From an uncultured Veillonella sp. (GTDB lineage: Bacteria; Bacillota; Negativicutes; Veillonellales; Veillonellaceae): 5,078 nt of DNA. Made by a program: the position numbers and the translations under genes. Below are positions 1-5,078 of the stretch, one piece after another. A model generated the notes under the pieces. The model was not told where the DNA came from. It saw nothing but the letters and a program-made list of their open reading frames with translations, and did no database searches. Each line of letters opens with the position of its first letter. The first letter of the stretch is position 1. Where the stretch lies: the NCBI RefSeq assembly GCF_938010505.1, contig NZ_CALLVP010000145.1:1-5078 (forward strand). Reading direction: 5' to 3'.

Positions 1-219
1 ATTTCCTATGCACGGATGCGCGAACATCTTGAAAATGAGGGGCGCCCTGTGTTAGTATTATTTGGTACCGGTTATGGTATGACAAAAGAAACGATGGAAA
101 GCTTTGACTATATTTTAGAACCTATATATGGCCATGGTGAATACAATCATTTATCCGTGCGTAGTGCCGTATCAATCATCTTAGATCGGCTGCGGGGCGA
201 AGCATGGTGGAATAAATAG
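1..219 (+). CDS. SPOUT-type SAM-dependent RNA methyltransferase, C-terminal fragment (5' end outside window)
   Basis: The frame is open from base 1 to the TAG at 217-219, giving 72 visible residues that begin ISYARMREHL. The Met at base 16 is internal, because coding continues upstream with family-like residues. The fragment carries FGTGYGM, then ILEPIYG, then YNHLSVRSA followed by IILDRL. I recognise these as the cofactor-binding trefoil-knot end of the small SPOUT RNA methyltransferase family resembling Thermotoga TM1570 (Pfam Methyltrn_RNA_4, from memory). Such enzymes are expected to methylate RNA in the cytoplasm using S-adenosylmethionine; the target base is not known to me. The protein ends normally, shortly after the knot motif. 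The stop codon overlaps the yebC ribosome binding site, so the two genes are probably co-transcribed and coupled. The family call is fairly secure, but substrate and full length cannot be judged. Confidence 0.8.
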   Translation: MSYARMREHLENEGRPVLVLFGTGYGMTKETMESFDYILEPIYGHGEYNHLSVRSAVSIILDRLRGEAWWNK

Positions 220-223
220 GAGG
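218..223 (+). promoter_or_regulatory. Strong Shine-Dalgarno site for yebC overlapping the upstream stop codon
   Basis: AGGAGG lies 5 bases before the yebC ATG at 229. Its first two bases are the last two of the upstream TAG stop. This placement fixes the yebC start and implies that ribosomes terminating on the methyltransferase gene finish on the yebC initiation site, favouring translational coupling. Confidence 0.8.
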
Positions 224-228
224 CGTCT

Positions 229-963
229 ATGTCAGGACATTCTAAATGGGCAAATATTAAACATAAAAAAGGTAAAACCGATGCATTAAAAGCTAAATTG
301 GCTACAAAAATCGGTCGTGAAATTACCGTTGCAGCACGCATGGGTGGTGCAGATCCAACTGGTAATATGCGTTTGAAATTGGCTTTACAAAAAGCTCGTG
401 AAAACAATATTCCTAAGGATAATATTCAACGGGCTATCGATAAAGGTATCGGAGCTACGGACATGAACACATACGAAGAAATCGTATACGAAGGTTATGG
501 CCCTGCAGGCGTTGCCGTTACCGTTGAAGTTATGACAGATAACCGTAACCGTGCTGCTGCAGATGTGCGCCATGCTTTTTCTAAACAAGGTGGTAACCTT
601 GGTGAAAGCGGCTGTGTAGGTTGGATGTTCAAATCTAAAGGCGTATTCGTTATCGATAAAGAAGGTCATGATGAAGACGAAGTAACTATGCTCGCTCTCG
701 AAGCTGGTGCAGAAGATCTTAAGTCTGAAGATGATGTGTTTGAAATTTATACAACACCAGAAGATTTTGATGCTGTAGAAGCAGCGCTTGCTGATGCGGA
801 TATCGAAACTGTAGTAGCTAAAATCACAATGATTCCAGATACAACGATTGAATTATCTGGTGATGATGCTGTAAAAATGCAAAAAATGCTTGACGTATTG
901 GATAATCTTGACGATGTACAAAACGTATATCACAACGGTATTTTGCCAGACGACGAAGAATAA
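229..963 (+). CDS. yebC: YebC/PmpR (TACO1) family protein
   Basis: The product is 244 residues, a normal length for the family. It opens with the diagnostic MSGHSKWANIKHKK (1-14). The helical N-terminal domain (about 1-80) includes a GNMRLKLALQKARENNIP-type segment at 45-62. The central region (about 87-134) carries YEGYGPAGVA and TDNRNRAAADVRH, then GGNLGESGCVGWMF. The acidic C-terminus ends DDEE. Members were long annotated as DNA-binding transcription regulators (PmpR). The mitochondrial homologue TACO1 is a translational activator, and recent work on bacterial homologues points to a ribosome-associated role at hard-to-translate, proline-rich stretches. The start is fixed by AGGAGG at 218-223 and by the conserved N-terminus. 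Two tandem TAA stops (961-966) lead straight into a terminator. The upstream partner is an RNA methyltransferase, which fits the translation role better than a recombination role. Family assignment is very secure; the precise function in this organism is inferred. Confidence 0.97.
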   Translation: MSGHSKWANIKHKKGKTDALKAKLATKIGREITVAARMGGADPTGNMRLKLALQKARENNIPKDNIQRAIDKGIGATDMNTYEEIVYEGYGPAGVAVTVEVMTDNRNRAAADVRHAFSKQGGNLGESGCVGWMFKSKGVFVIDKEGHDEDEVTMLALEAGAEDLKSEDDVFEIYTTPEDFDAVEAALADADIETVVAKITMIPDTTIELSGDDAVKMQKMLDVLDNLDDVQNVYHNGILPDDEE

Positions 964-965
964 TA

Positions 966-998
966 AAAAGGAGCACTCTATGGGTGCTCCTTTTCTAT
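966..998 (+). terminator. Intrinsic terminator after yebC, potentially bidirectional
   Basis: AAAAGGAGCAC (966-976) and GTGCTCCTTTT (984-994) are perfect reverse complements, forming an 11-bp stem with a 7-base loop (977-983). The 3' arm ends in TTTT followed by CTATT, giving a short U-tract. Because the 5' arm starts with an A-run, the reverse strand has the same hairpin plus U-tract design. No minus-strand gene faces it within the window. It separates the methyltransferase-yebC unit from the ruv operon. Confidence 0.9.
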
Positions 999-1029
999 TG
1001 GTAAATTAAATTGGAAAATTTTGTAAAAG

Positions 1030-1059
1030 TTAAGAAAAGTAATAGATTTCTTATATAAT
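1030..1059 (+). promoter_or_regulatory. Candidate upstream promoter for the ruv operon (P1)
   Basis: A perfect TATAAT -10 box (1054-1059) is preceded, after an 18-base spacer, by TTAAGA (1030-1035), a 4 of 6 match to the sigma-70 type -35 consensus. The flanks are very AT-rich. Transcription would start around 1066, at the left edge of the palindrome 1067-1082. Position between the terminator and ruvC makes a promoter here likely, but AT-rich DNA produces such matches by chance, and P2 may be the main one. Confidence 0.45.
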
Positions 1060-1066
1060 TTATATG

Positions 1067-1082
1067 GAAATTCATGAATTTC
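1067..1082. promoter_or_regulatory. Perfect 16-base palindrome, candidate operator of the ruv operon
   Basis: GAAATTCATGAATTTC is identical to its own reverse complement. After one mismatch, the symmetry continues for two further base pairs on each side (1064-1065 with 1084-1085). It begins where P1 transcription would start and covers the place where the -35 contact of P2 would lie (about 1075-1080). That is the classic position for a dimeric repressor site. It does not contain the GAAC-N4-GTTC core of Bacillus-type LexA boxes, so SOS control is not shown. The protein that might bind is unknown. Confidence 0.45.
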
Positions 1083-1094
1083 GATGTGATATTA

Positions 1095-1103
1095 TGCTAT
1101 AAT
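1095..1103 (+). promoter_or_regulatory. Candidate extended -10 promoter for the ruv operon (P2)
   Basis: TGCTATAAT combines a consensus TATAAT (1098-1103) with the TG of an extended -10 element (1095-1096). Extended -10 promoters can work without a good -35 box, and none is obvious at 1075-1080. The predicted start near 1110 gives a leader of about 57 bases before the ruvC GTG. It is the promoter candidate closest to the gene. Confidence 0.6.
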
Positions 1104-1154
1104 AATATAGATTATGTAATGGAGGTAGGCGGTAGCTTATCTCATTTTTAAACT

Positions 1155-1161
1155 AAGGGGG
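1155..1161 (+). promoter_or_regulatory. Shine-Dalgarno site that fixes the GTG start of ruvC
   Basis: AAGGGGG, one mismatch from AAGGAGG, sits 5 bases before the GTG at 1167. An in-frame TAA at 1149-1151 and the absence of any other start codon between it and 1167 leave GTG as the first possible start. It also gives the canonical RuvC N-terminus. Confidence 0.8.
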
Positions 1162-1166
1162 TTAGG

Positions 1167-1661
1167 GTGCGCATTATAGGAATTGACCCAGGTACGGCTA
1201 TATGCGGATACGGCATTATTGACGTGAAGGGCAGCAAACTAACACCAGTAGCCTATGGGGCTATTACAACTCCTAAGGAATTAACTGATTCACAGCGATT
1301 GGAAATTCTATTTAATGATCTTAGCGATCTTTTACAGGAATATAAGCCAGATAAGTTTGGTGTAGAGGAATTATTCTTTAACCGTAATGTAACGACAGCC
1401 ATTAAGGTTGGACAAGCACGAGGTGTCATCTTATTGGCCGCCGAGCAACAGCGTATTCCACTCTATGAATATACGCCGCTACAAATTAAGCAAGCGGTCA
1501 CTGGTTATGGCAAGGCTGATAAGAATCAGGTCATTTATATGACGATGAATATTTTGGGGATTCGTGAGAAAATCAAGCCCGATGATACAGCAGATGCATT
1601 GGCAGTTGCTATCTGTACGGCTCATAGTTCTCACAATGATAGATTGAAGAGGTTGGTATAA
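1167..1661 (+). CDS. ruvC: Crossover junction endodeoxyribonuclease RuvC
   Basis: RuvC is the Holliday junction resolvase. As a dimer it makes paired, symmetric nicks in four-way junctions during recombinational repair, using metal ions in an RNase H-like fold. The product is 164 residues, close to the usual 160-175. The N-terminus MRIIGIDPGT supplies the first catalytic Asp (D7). The second acid lies in GVEELFF (E67), followed by the family motif VGQARG (81-86). The last pair lies in KPDDTADALAVAI (D140 and D143). All four catalytic acids expected from E. coli RuvC (D7, E66, D138, D141) therefore have counterparts. Translation starts at GTG with a good ribosome binding site. The stop overlaps the ruvA start by one base (TAATG), so the genes are translationally coupled. 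It is the first gene of the ruvC-ruvA-ruvB operon. Confidence 0.98.
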   Translation: MRIIGIDPGTAICGYGIIDVKGSKLTPVAYGAITTPKELTDSQRLEILFNDLSDLLQEYKPDKFGVEELFFNRNVTTAIKVGQARGVILLAAEQQRIPLYEYTPLQIKQAVTGYGKADKNQVIYMTMNILGIREKIKPDDTADALAVAICTAHSSHNDRLKRLV

Positions 1662-2269
1662 TGATAGGGTATGTACGGGGCATCGTAACACATCTCTTTA
1701 AAGAGTCTTGTTATGTAGATGTACATGGCGTAGGGTATCGCGTATATGTGCCGACCACTACGCGTCAACAATTGATAGAAGGTCGTGAGGTGACGCTATT
1801 TACGTATCTTAATGTGCGTGAAGATGCGATGCAGCTCTACGGCTTTTGGACGGAAGAGGAATATGAGTTGTTTATATTGCTCATTTCTGTTTCCGGTATC
1901 GGTCCCAAGGTGGGGCTTGGCATTTTGTCAGGCATGACACCAGAGGCTTTTAAATTAGCGGTTATCAATGGACAGGTGCAACAATTAACTAAGTTACCTG
2001 GCATTGGCAAGAAGTCTGCGGAGCGACTTGTATTAGAATTAAAGGATAAGATTGCTAAGATGACACATATTTCTGCAGAATTACCTGCGGCTATTCAGCC
2101 TATTGGTGCCACTGCTAGTGGTGCTGCAGGGGAGGCTATTGAAGCTCTCGTATCATTAGGATACTCCGAGCGAGATGTGGCTGATATTGTTGAGTCTTTA
2201 GATGATGGTAAGCGCGATGTATCTGAGTTGATTAAAGTCAGCTTGATTGAGCTTGGGAAAGGACGATAA
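1661..2269 (+). CDS. ruvA: Holliday junction branch migration complex subunit RuvA
   Basis: RuvA tetramers bind and hold open the Holliday junction and load RuvB motors on opposite arms. The 202 residues match the usual size. An N-terminal OB-fold domain (about 1-64) starts MIGYVRGIV and contains REDAMQLYGF, where E54 and D55 correspond to the acidic pin that separates strands. Domain II carries two helix-hairpin-helix motifs, VSGIGPK (77-83) and LPGIGKKSAERL (112-123), which contact the DNA backbone. A loose Ala/Gly/Pro-rich linker (about 138-157) leads to the small C-terminal RuvB-binding domain (about 158-202, EAIEALVSLGYSERDV). The ATG shares its A with the ruvC stop; AAGAGG at 1647-1652 lies inside the end of ruvC, 8 bases upstream. 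No anomaly is seen. Confidence 0.98.
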   Translation: MIGYVRGIVTHLFKESCYVDVHGVGYRVYVPTTTRQQLIEGREVTLFTYLNVREDAMQLYGFWTEEEYELFILLISVSGIGPKVGLGILSGMTPEAFKLAVINGQVQQLTKLPGIGKKSAERLVLELKDKIAKMTHISAELPAAIQPIGATASGAAGEAIEALVSLGYSERDVADIVESLDDGKRDVSELIKVSLIELGKGR

Positions 2270-2271
2270 GG

Positions 2272-3276
2272 ATGAATGAAGAAGTACGCCTTGTCGGCAA
2301 TGGCGAGCACGAAGAGGATATATGGCAATATAGCCTTCGACCTAAGTTCTTTAATGAGTATGTAGGGCAAGAAGAGGCTAAAGGCAATCTAAATGTGTAT
2401 ATTCAGGCTGCAAAGCAACGTGGTGAAGCATTGGATCACGTTTTGCTCTATGGGCCTCCAGGTCTTGGTAAGACTACATTAGCAGGGATTATTGCGAATG
2501 AATTGGGTGTTAATTTTCGCATAACTTCTGGTCCTGCTATTGAAAAGTCTGGTGATTTGGCTGCGATTTTAACAAATTTAGATGATCATGATGTACTATT
2601 TATCGATGAGATTCATCGCTTGTCCCGTAGCGTAGAGGAAGTGTTGTACTCTGCCATGGAGGATTATGCTATTGATATTATCATCGGTAAGGGGCCAAGT
2701 GCTCGAACTGTACGCATTGACTTGCCAAAATTTACTTTGGTAGGTGCCACGACTCGAGCGGGTGCTTTGGCGGCACCGTTACGGGACCGATTTGGTATTA
2801 TTAATCGGTTGGAATATTATAAACAACCAGAGTTAGAATTTATTGTGACTCGAGCCGCAGAAATACTTAATATTGGTATTGTGCCGACTGGGGCAAGCGA
2901 AATTGCGCGTCGTTCACGAGGAACACCGCGTATCGCAAACCGTCTGCTTAAACGGGTACGCGATTTTGCACAAGTTATTGGTGATGGGGTTATCACTCAA
3001 GAAATTGCAGATGAAGCATTACAACGTTTATATGTAGACAAAATGGGACTTGATCGAATTGATCGACGTGTGTTGGAATGTATTATTGAAAAATATGATG
3101 GCGGCCCTGTAGGGATTGATACCATTGCGGCGGCTATCAGCGAAGAGAGAGATACCATCGAAGATGTGTATGAACCATATTTGATGCAATTAGGATTTTT
3201 AGGACGCACACCGCGTGGGAGGGTGGCTACTAAATTGGCCTATGAGCATTTAGGTATTTCACAGACAGGGAAATAA
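2272..3276 (+). CDS. ruvB: Holliday junction branch migration ATPase RuvB
   Basis: RuvB is the hexameric AAA+ motor that pulls DNA through the RuvAB complex. The 334 residues are full length. After a short acidic N-terminus comes SLRPKFFNEYVGQE (21-34), typical of RuvB. Walker A is GPPGLGKTT (61-69, K67). Walker B is VLFIDEIHRL (108-117, D112 and E113). Sensor 1 lies in LVGATTR (156-162). PLRDRFG (169-175) holds the arginine-finger region. Sensor 2 is RGTPRIANRLL (216-226). The C-terminal winged-helix domain ends with YEPYLMQLGFLGRTPRGR (300-317), the DNA-contacting segment. The ATG follows the ruvA stop after 2 bases; its ribosome binding site AAAGGA (2258-2263) lies within ruvA. Tight spacing means the three ruv genes are made together, unlike E. 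coli where ruvC is separate from ruvAB. Confidence 0.99.
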   Translation: MNEEVRLVGNGEHEEDIWQYSLRPKFFNEYVGQEEAKGNLNVYIQAAKQRGEALDHVLLYGPPGLGKTTLAGIIANELGVNFRITSGPAIEKSGDLAAILTNLDDHDVLFIDEIHRLSRSVEEVLYSAMEDYAIDIIIGKGPSARTVRIDLPKFTLVGATTRAGALAAPLRDRFGIINRLEYYKQPELEFIVTRAAEILNIGIVPTGASEIARRSRGTPRIANRLLKRVRDFAQVIGDGVITQEIADEALQRLYVDKMGLDRIDRRVLECIIEKYDGGPVGIDTIAAAISEERDTIEDVYEPYLMQLGFLGRTPRGRVATKLAYEHLGISQTGK

Positions 3277-3278
3277 CA

Positions 3279-5069
3279 ATGAAAACGAAACGATTACAAT
3301 TGATGATAATGGCCACTTTATTTTTAGGTGTAAACATTGGTGGTGCTTCTGTAGCACATGGAGCGACACTGCAAAATAAAAGTGCAGTGGTAACGAAAAA
3401 GCCAACGCCAAAATCAACAGTATCTAATACAACTGTATCGAAAGTAAATACGACAAAGAAATCTAGTTTTCGTCCACTTGCTACTAAACCAGTTGCAAAG
3501 CCGGTCACAACAAGTAAAACGGTTTCTAAGTCAACTGCTACATCTACGGTGGCGAAAACTAGTGCAAAACCGGTTAGTGTAGCAAAGCCTGCTACAGCTA
3601 CAAAGCCGGTAACGACGGCTAAAGCAGTTAGTACAACAAAATCAACTAGTACTGCGAAATCTAGTACTAATGCAACAGCTACGAAATCAGCTACTACAGG
3701 TAAAGCTACAACGGCTACAAAACCTGCGGCTTCTGCTACTGCAAAGCCAGCTGCTAAAACTGCAGTTACTGGTAATAAGCCTGTAGCTCAAAAAAGAGCT
3801 ACCGAAAAAACTGCTACTAAAAAAGTAGTAAAAACAACGGATGTGAATAGGATTCAAGCCAATACAGCAGTTATTACTCGCAACAAAGTGGGCTCCGTAG
3901 TGACGCCTGCCACAGAACGCAAAGAAAACATGCCAAATGTACGTGTTCTTCTAGGTAATCGTAGCTCTGATGCTACCGTTATATCTACAGCTAACATAGT
4001 TGTGTTGAACAGCGGTAATGGCCAAGTTAGCACAATCAGTGCTAATCGTGGTACATCTATTGGCGTTCGCGGCGGGAAGATTACTGTAAATGGAAAGCCT
4101 ATTGATAGTGTGGTTACATTGAAGCCTGCAAGTAGTGATGCACCATTCTTGTTCGAAGGTAAAGGTTATCGTGGTGGACTCACATTACGTGCTAATAATG
4201 GAACCATGATGGTCATTAACTCTGTGCCACTTGAGGATTACTTGTATGGTGTTGTCCCTCAAGAGGTAGTACCGTCTTGGCCTGCTGCCGCATTAGAGGC
4301 ACAAGCTGTAGCAGCTCGTACCTATGCTCTTCATACGATGGAACAAAACAAAGGAAAGCTTTATGATGTGAGTAATTCCACGGATCATCAAGTTTATAGT
4401 GGTGTGAGTGGCGAATCTCAAGCTACTACAAATGCGGTAAATAAAACTAAAGGCGTAGTTATGCTTTATGACCAACGTCCTATCAATGCTTTATTCCATT
4501 CCGATGGCGGTGGTTATACAGAGGATAGTGTAAATGTTTGGGGTAGTGATGTGCCTTACTTGAAAGGGGTAAAAGACTTTAGTACTGGTACATCTACATC
4601 GAACTGGACTGTTACTACCTCTCGTCAAGCTCTTGAAAGCAAGCTTAATGCGGCAAGTAAAGGGGTAGGCAAATTGAAGAGCATTCAATTGACTCCTCTT
4701 GGTAAACCAGGGCAACAAACATCTGACCGCGGTGTATCTGGTCGCATCAAAAGTGCAACTTTCATAGGCACCTCTGGAAAAACTACTGTAGATGGAGATG
4801 CATTGCGTAGCATTTTAGGTTTAAAATCTACACTATTTGATTTCTACGTAAATCATAATCCTGCTAAAGACACGGGTAAGGCATATCATAGCTTTACTGG
4901 CAAGAATGATACTGTCTATATTAAAGGCCACGGTTGGGGACATGGTCTTGGTATGTCTCAATGGGGCGCTGCAGAAATGGCAAAGCGTGCTAACCCTGGA
5001 GATACAAATTATTACCAAACTATTTTGCGTCACTACTATAGTGGCATTACATTGAAGAAAATGTATTAA
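3279..5069 (+). CDS. Secreted SpoIID/LytB-domain protein with long Lys/Thr/Ala-rich linker
   Basis: The 596 residues begin with a signal peptide: basic MKTKR, hydrophobic core about 8-22, and likely cleavage near 26-29 (SVA or AHG). No lipobox is visible. Residues about 37-190 are a low-complexity, strongly basic Lys/Thr/Ala/Ser/Pro/Val linker, predicted disordered. The SpoIID domain spans about 219-595. It includes VPLEDYLYGVVPQEVVPSWP (317-336), then ALEAQAVAARTYA (338-350), DHQVYSG (369-375), FHSDGGGYTE (406-415) and the C-terminal KGHGWGHGLGMSQWGA (549-564). E329 aligns, from memory, with the catalytic Glu of SpoIID. SpoIID is a lytic transglycosylase that cuts glycan strands lacking stem peptides during engulfment; LytB-type members modify amidase activity. 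A wall-remodelling role outside the cytoplasmic membrane is therefore inferred. The start lies 2 bases after the ruvB stop with a modest AGGGA site (3267-3271). The exact substrate is unknown, and homologues occur in non-sporulating bacteria. Confidence 0.93.
   Translation: MKTKRLQLMIMATLFLGVNIGGASVAHGATLQNKSAVVTKKPTPKSTVSNTTVSKVNTTKKSSFRPLATKPVAKPVTTSKTVSKSTATSTVAKTSAKPVSVAKPATATKPVTTAKAVSTTKSTSTAKSSTNATATKSATTGKATTATKPAASATAKPAAKTAVTGNKPVAQKRATEKTATKKVVKTTDVNRIQANTAVITRNKVGSVVTPATERKENMPNVRVLLGNRSSDATVISTANIVVLNSGNGQVSTISANRGTSIGVRGGKITVNGKPIDSVVTLKPASSDAPFLFEGKGYRGGLTLRANNGTMMVINSVPLEDYLYGVVPQEVVPSWPAAALEAQAVAARTYALHTMEQNKGKLYDVSNSTDHQVYSGVSGESQATTNAVNKTKGVVMLYDQRPINALFHSDGGGYTEDSVNVWGSDVPYLKGVKDFSTGTSTSNWTVTTSRQALESKLNAASKGVGKLKSIQLTPLGKPGQQTSDRGVSGRIKSATFIGTSGKTTVDGDALRSILGLKSTLFDFYVNHNPAKDTGKAYHSFTGKNDTVYIKGHGWGHGLGMSQWGAAEMAKRANPGDTNYYQTILRHYYSGITLKKMY
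3567..3758 (+). repeat. Diverged lysine-led hexapeptide repeats in the SpoIID-like protein linker
   Basis: Lysines fall at residues 97, 103, 109, 115, 121 and 127, exactly six apart. After one 9-residue unit they resume at 136, 142 and 148, then 156 and 160. Units read KPVSVA, KPATAT, KPVTTA, KAVSTT, KSTSTA, later KSATTG, KATTAT. The DNA units (18 bases each) begin AAA or AAG but use different codons, so the pattern survives at protein level more than at DNA level. This suggests an old tandem expansion kept by selection for charge spacing, probably a flexible, basic spacer that may contact anionic wall or envelope polymers. Confidence 0.7.
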
Positions 5070-5070
5070 T

Positions 5071-5075
5071 AAGGA
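5071..5075 (+). promoter_or_regulatory. Likely Shine-Dalgarno site of the next operon gene, beyond the window
   Basis: After tandem stops TAATAA (5067-5072), AAGGA lies at the window end with no terminator hairpin in between. The same arrangement of stop followed closely by a purine-rich site precedes other genes here. It suggests another co-directional gene starts within about 10 bases after 5078. Its identity cannot be seen. Confidence 0.5.
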
Positions 5076-5078
5076 TAA

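Noticed and set aside
16..219. A complete 67-residue small protein starting at the ATG at base 16
   Set aside because: The frame is open to base 1, the upstream residues fit the methyltransferase family, and no ribosome binding site precedes this ATG. It is the tail of a longer gene.
147..669. Antisense ORFs opposite the methyltransferase tail and yebC
   Set aside because: They lie wholly opposite well-conserved coding sequence, show no recognisable domains or ribosome binding sites, and look like shadows of the sense codons.
1067..1082. Reading the palindrome as a LexA/SOS box
   Set aside because: It lacks the GAAC-N4-GTTC core known from Bacillus and relatives, and I do not know the LexA motif of this lineage. 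It is kept only as an operator of unknown binder.
1119..1151. A 10-codon ORF (MEVGGSLSHF) in the ruvC leader, in the same frame as ruvC and ending at the TAA 1149-1151
   Set aside because: There is no Shine-Dalgarno site before its ATG, and GGAGG at 1121-1125 lies inside it rather than upstream. It has no recognisable attenuator structure. It mainly serves to show that ruvC cannot start upstream of 1167.
2997..3508. Antisense ORFs opposite the end of ruvB and the start of the SpoIID-like gene
   Set aside because: The Phe/Val/Ala-rich translation is the mirror of the Lys/Thr/Ala/Ser-rich sense codons. No start signal or promoter supports them.
3279..5069. The SpoIID-like gene as evidence of a sporulation locus
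   Set aside because: SpoIID/LytB domains are common in non-sporulating bacteria, and no other sporulation gene is in the window.
1..5078. Mobile element, CRISPR array, defence system or horizontally acquired island
   Set aside because: I see no transposase, integrase, terminal repeats or spaced direct repeats. All genes are core, co-directional and of similar base composition, apart from the expected bias in the low-complexity linker.

Overview
The window looks like ordinary chromosomal core sequence from a low-to-moderate GC member of the Firmicutes lineage. My best guess is the Negativicutes, possibly Veillonella. This rests on protein character, purine-rich Shine-Dalgarno sites, codon use, and the gene order RNA methyltransferase - yebC - ruvC - ruvA - ruvB - SpoIID/LytB protein. 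The genus is an inference from memory; no 16S rRNA or other marker gene is present. All genes lie on the + strand and are tightly packed. I see no mobile element, tRNA, rRNA or CRISPR array.

Layout. Bases 1-219 hold the 3' end of a SPOUT-type RNA methyltransferase gene. Its stop codon overlaps the ribosome binding site of yebC (229-963), so these two are co-transcribed and probably translationally coupled. A strong, nearly symmetrical hairpin terminator (966-994) follows yebC. The 203-base intergenic region 964-1166 then carries two candidate promoters (-10 boxes at 1054-1059 and 1098-1103) and a perfect 16-base palindrome (1067-1082) lying between the two -10 boxes. Next comes a compact operon: ruvC (GTG start, 1167-1661), ruvA (1661-2269, sharing one base with ruvC), ruvB (2272-3276, 2-base gap) and a secreted SpoIID/LytB-domain protein (3279-5069, 2-base gap). 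The last bases carry an AAGGA motif, suggesting the operon continues just past the window; in related genomes queA/tgt often follow, but that is recall and not seen here.

How the genes work together. RuvA, RuvB and RuvC form the complete Holliday junction processing machine. RuvA binds and opens the junction, RuvB motors drive branch migration, and RuvC cuts symmetrically. All catalytic and motif residues that I can check are intact. YebC is a frequent neighbour of ruvC across bacteria, but here it sits in a separate transcription unit with a predicted RNA methyltransferase, which fits a translation-related role. The fourth operon gene has no obvious link to recombination. It encodes an exported SpoIID/LytB peptidoglycan-acting domain preceded by a long Lys/Thr/Ala/Ser/Pro-rich linker.

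I did not find a clearly novel system. The points most worth a second look are the 6-residue lysine periodicity in the linker of the SpoIID-like protein, the palindrome at the ruvC promoter, and the co-transcription of a cell-wall enzyme with ruvCAB.
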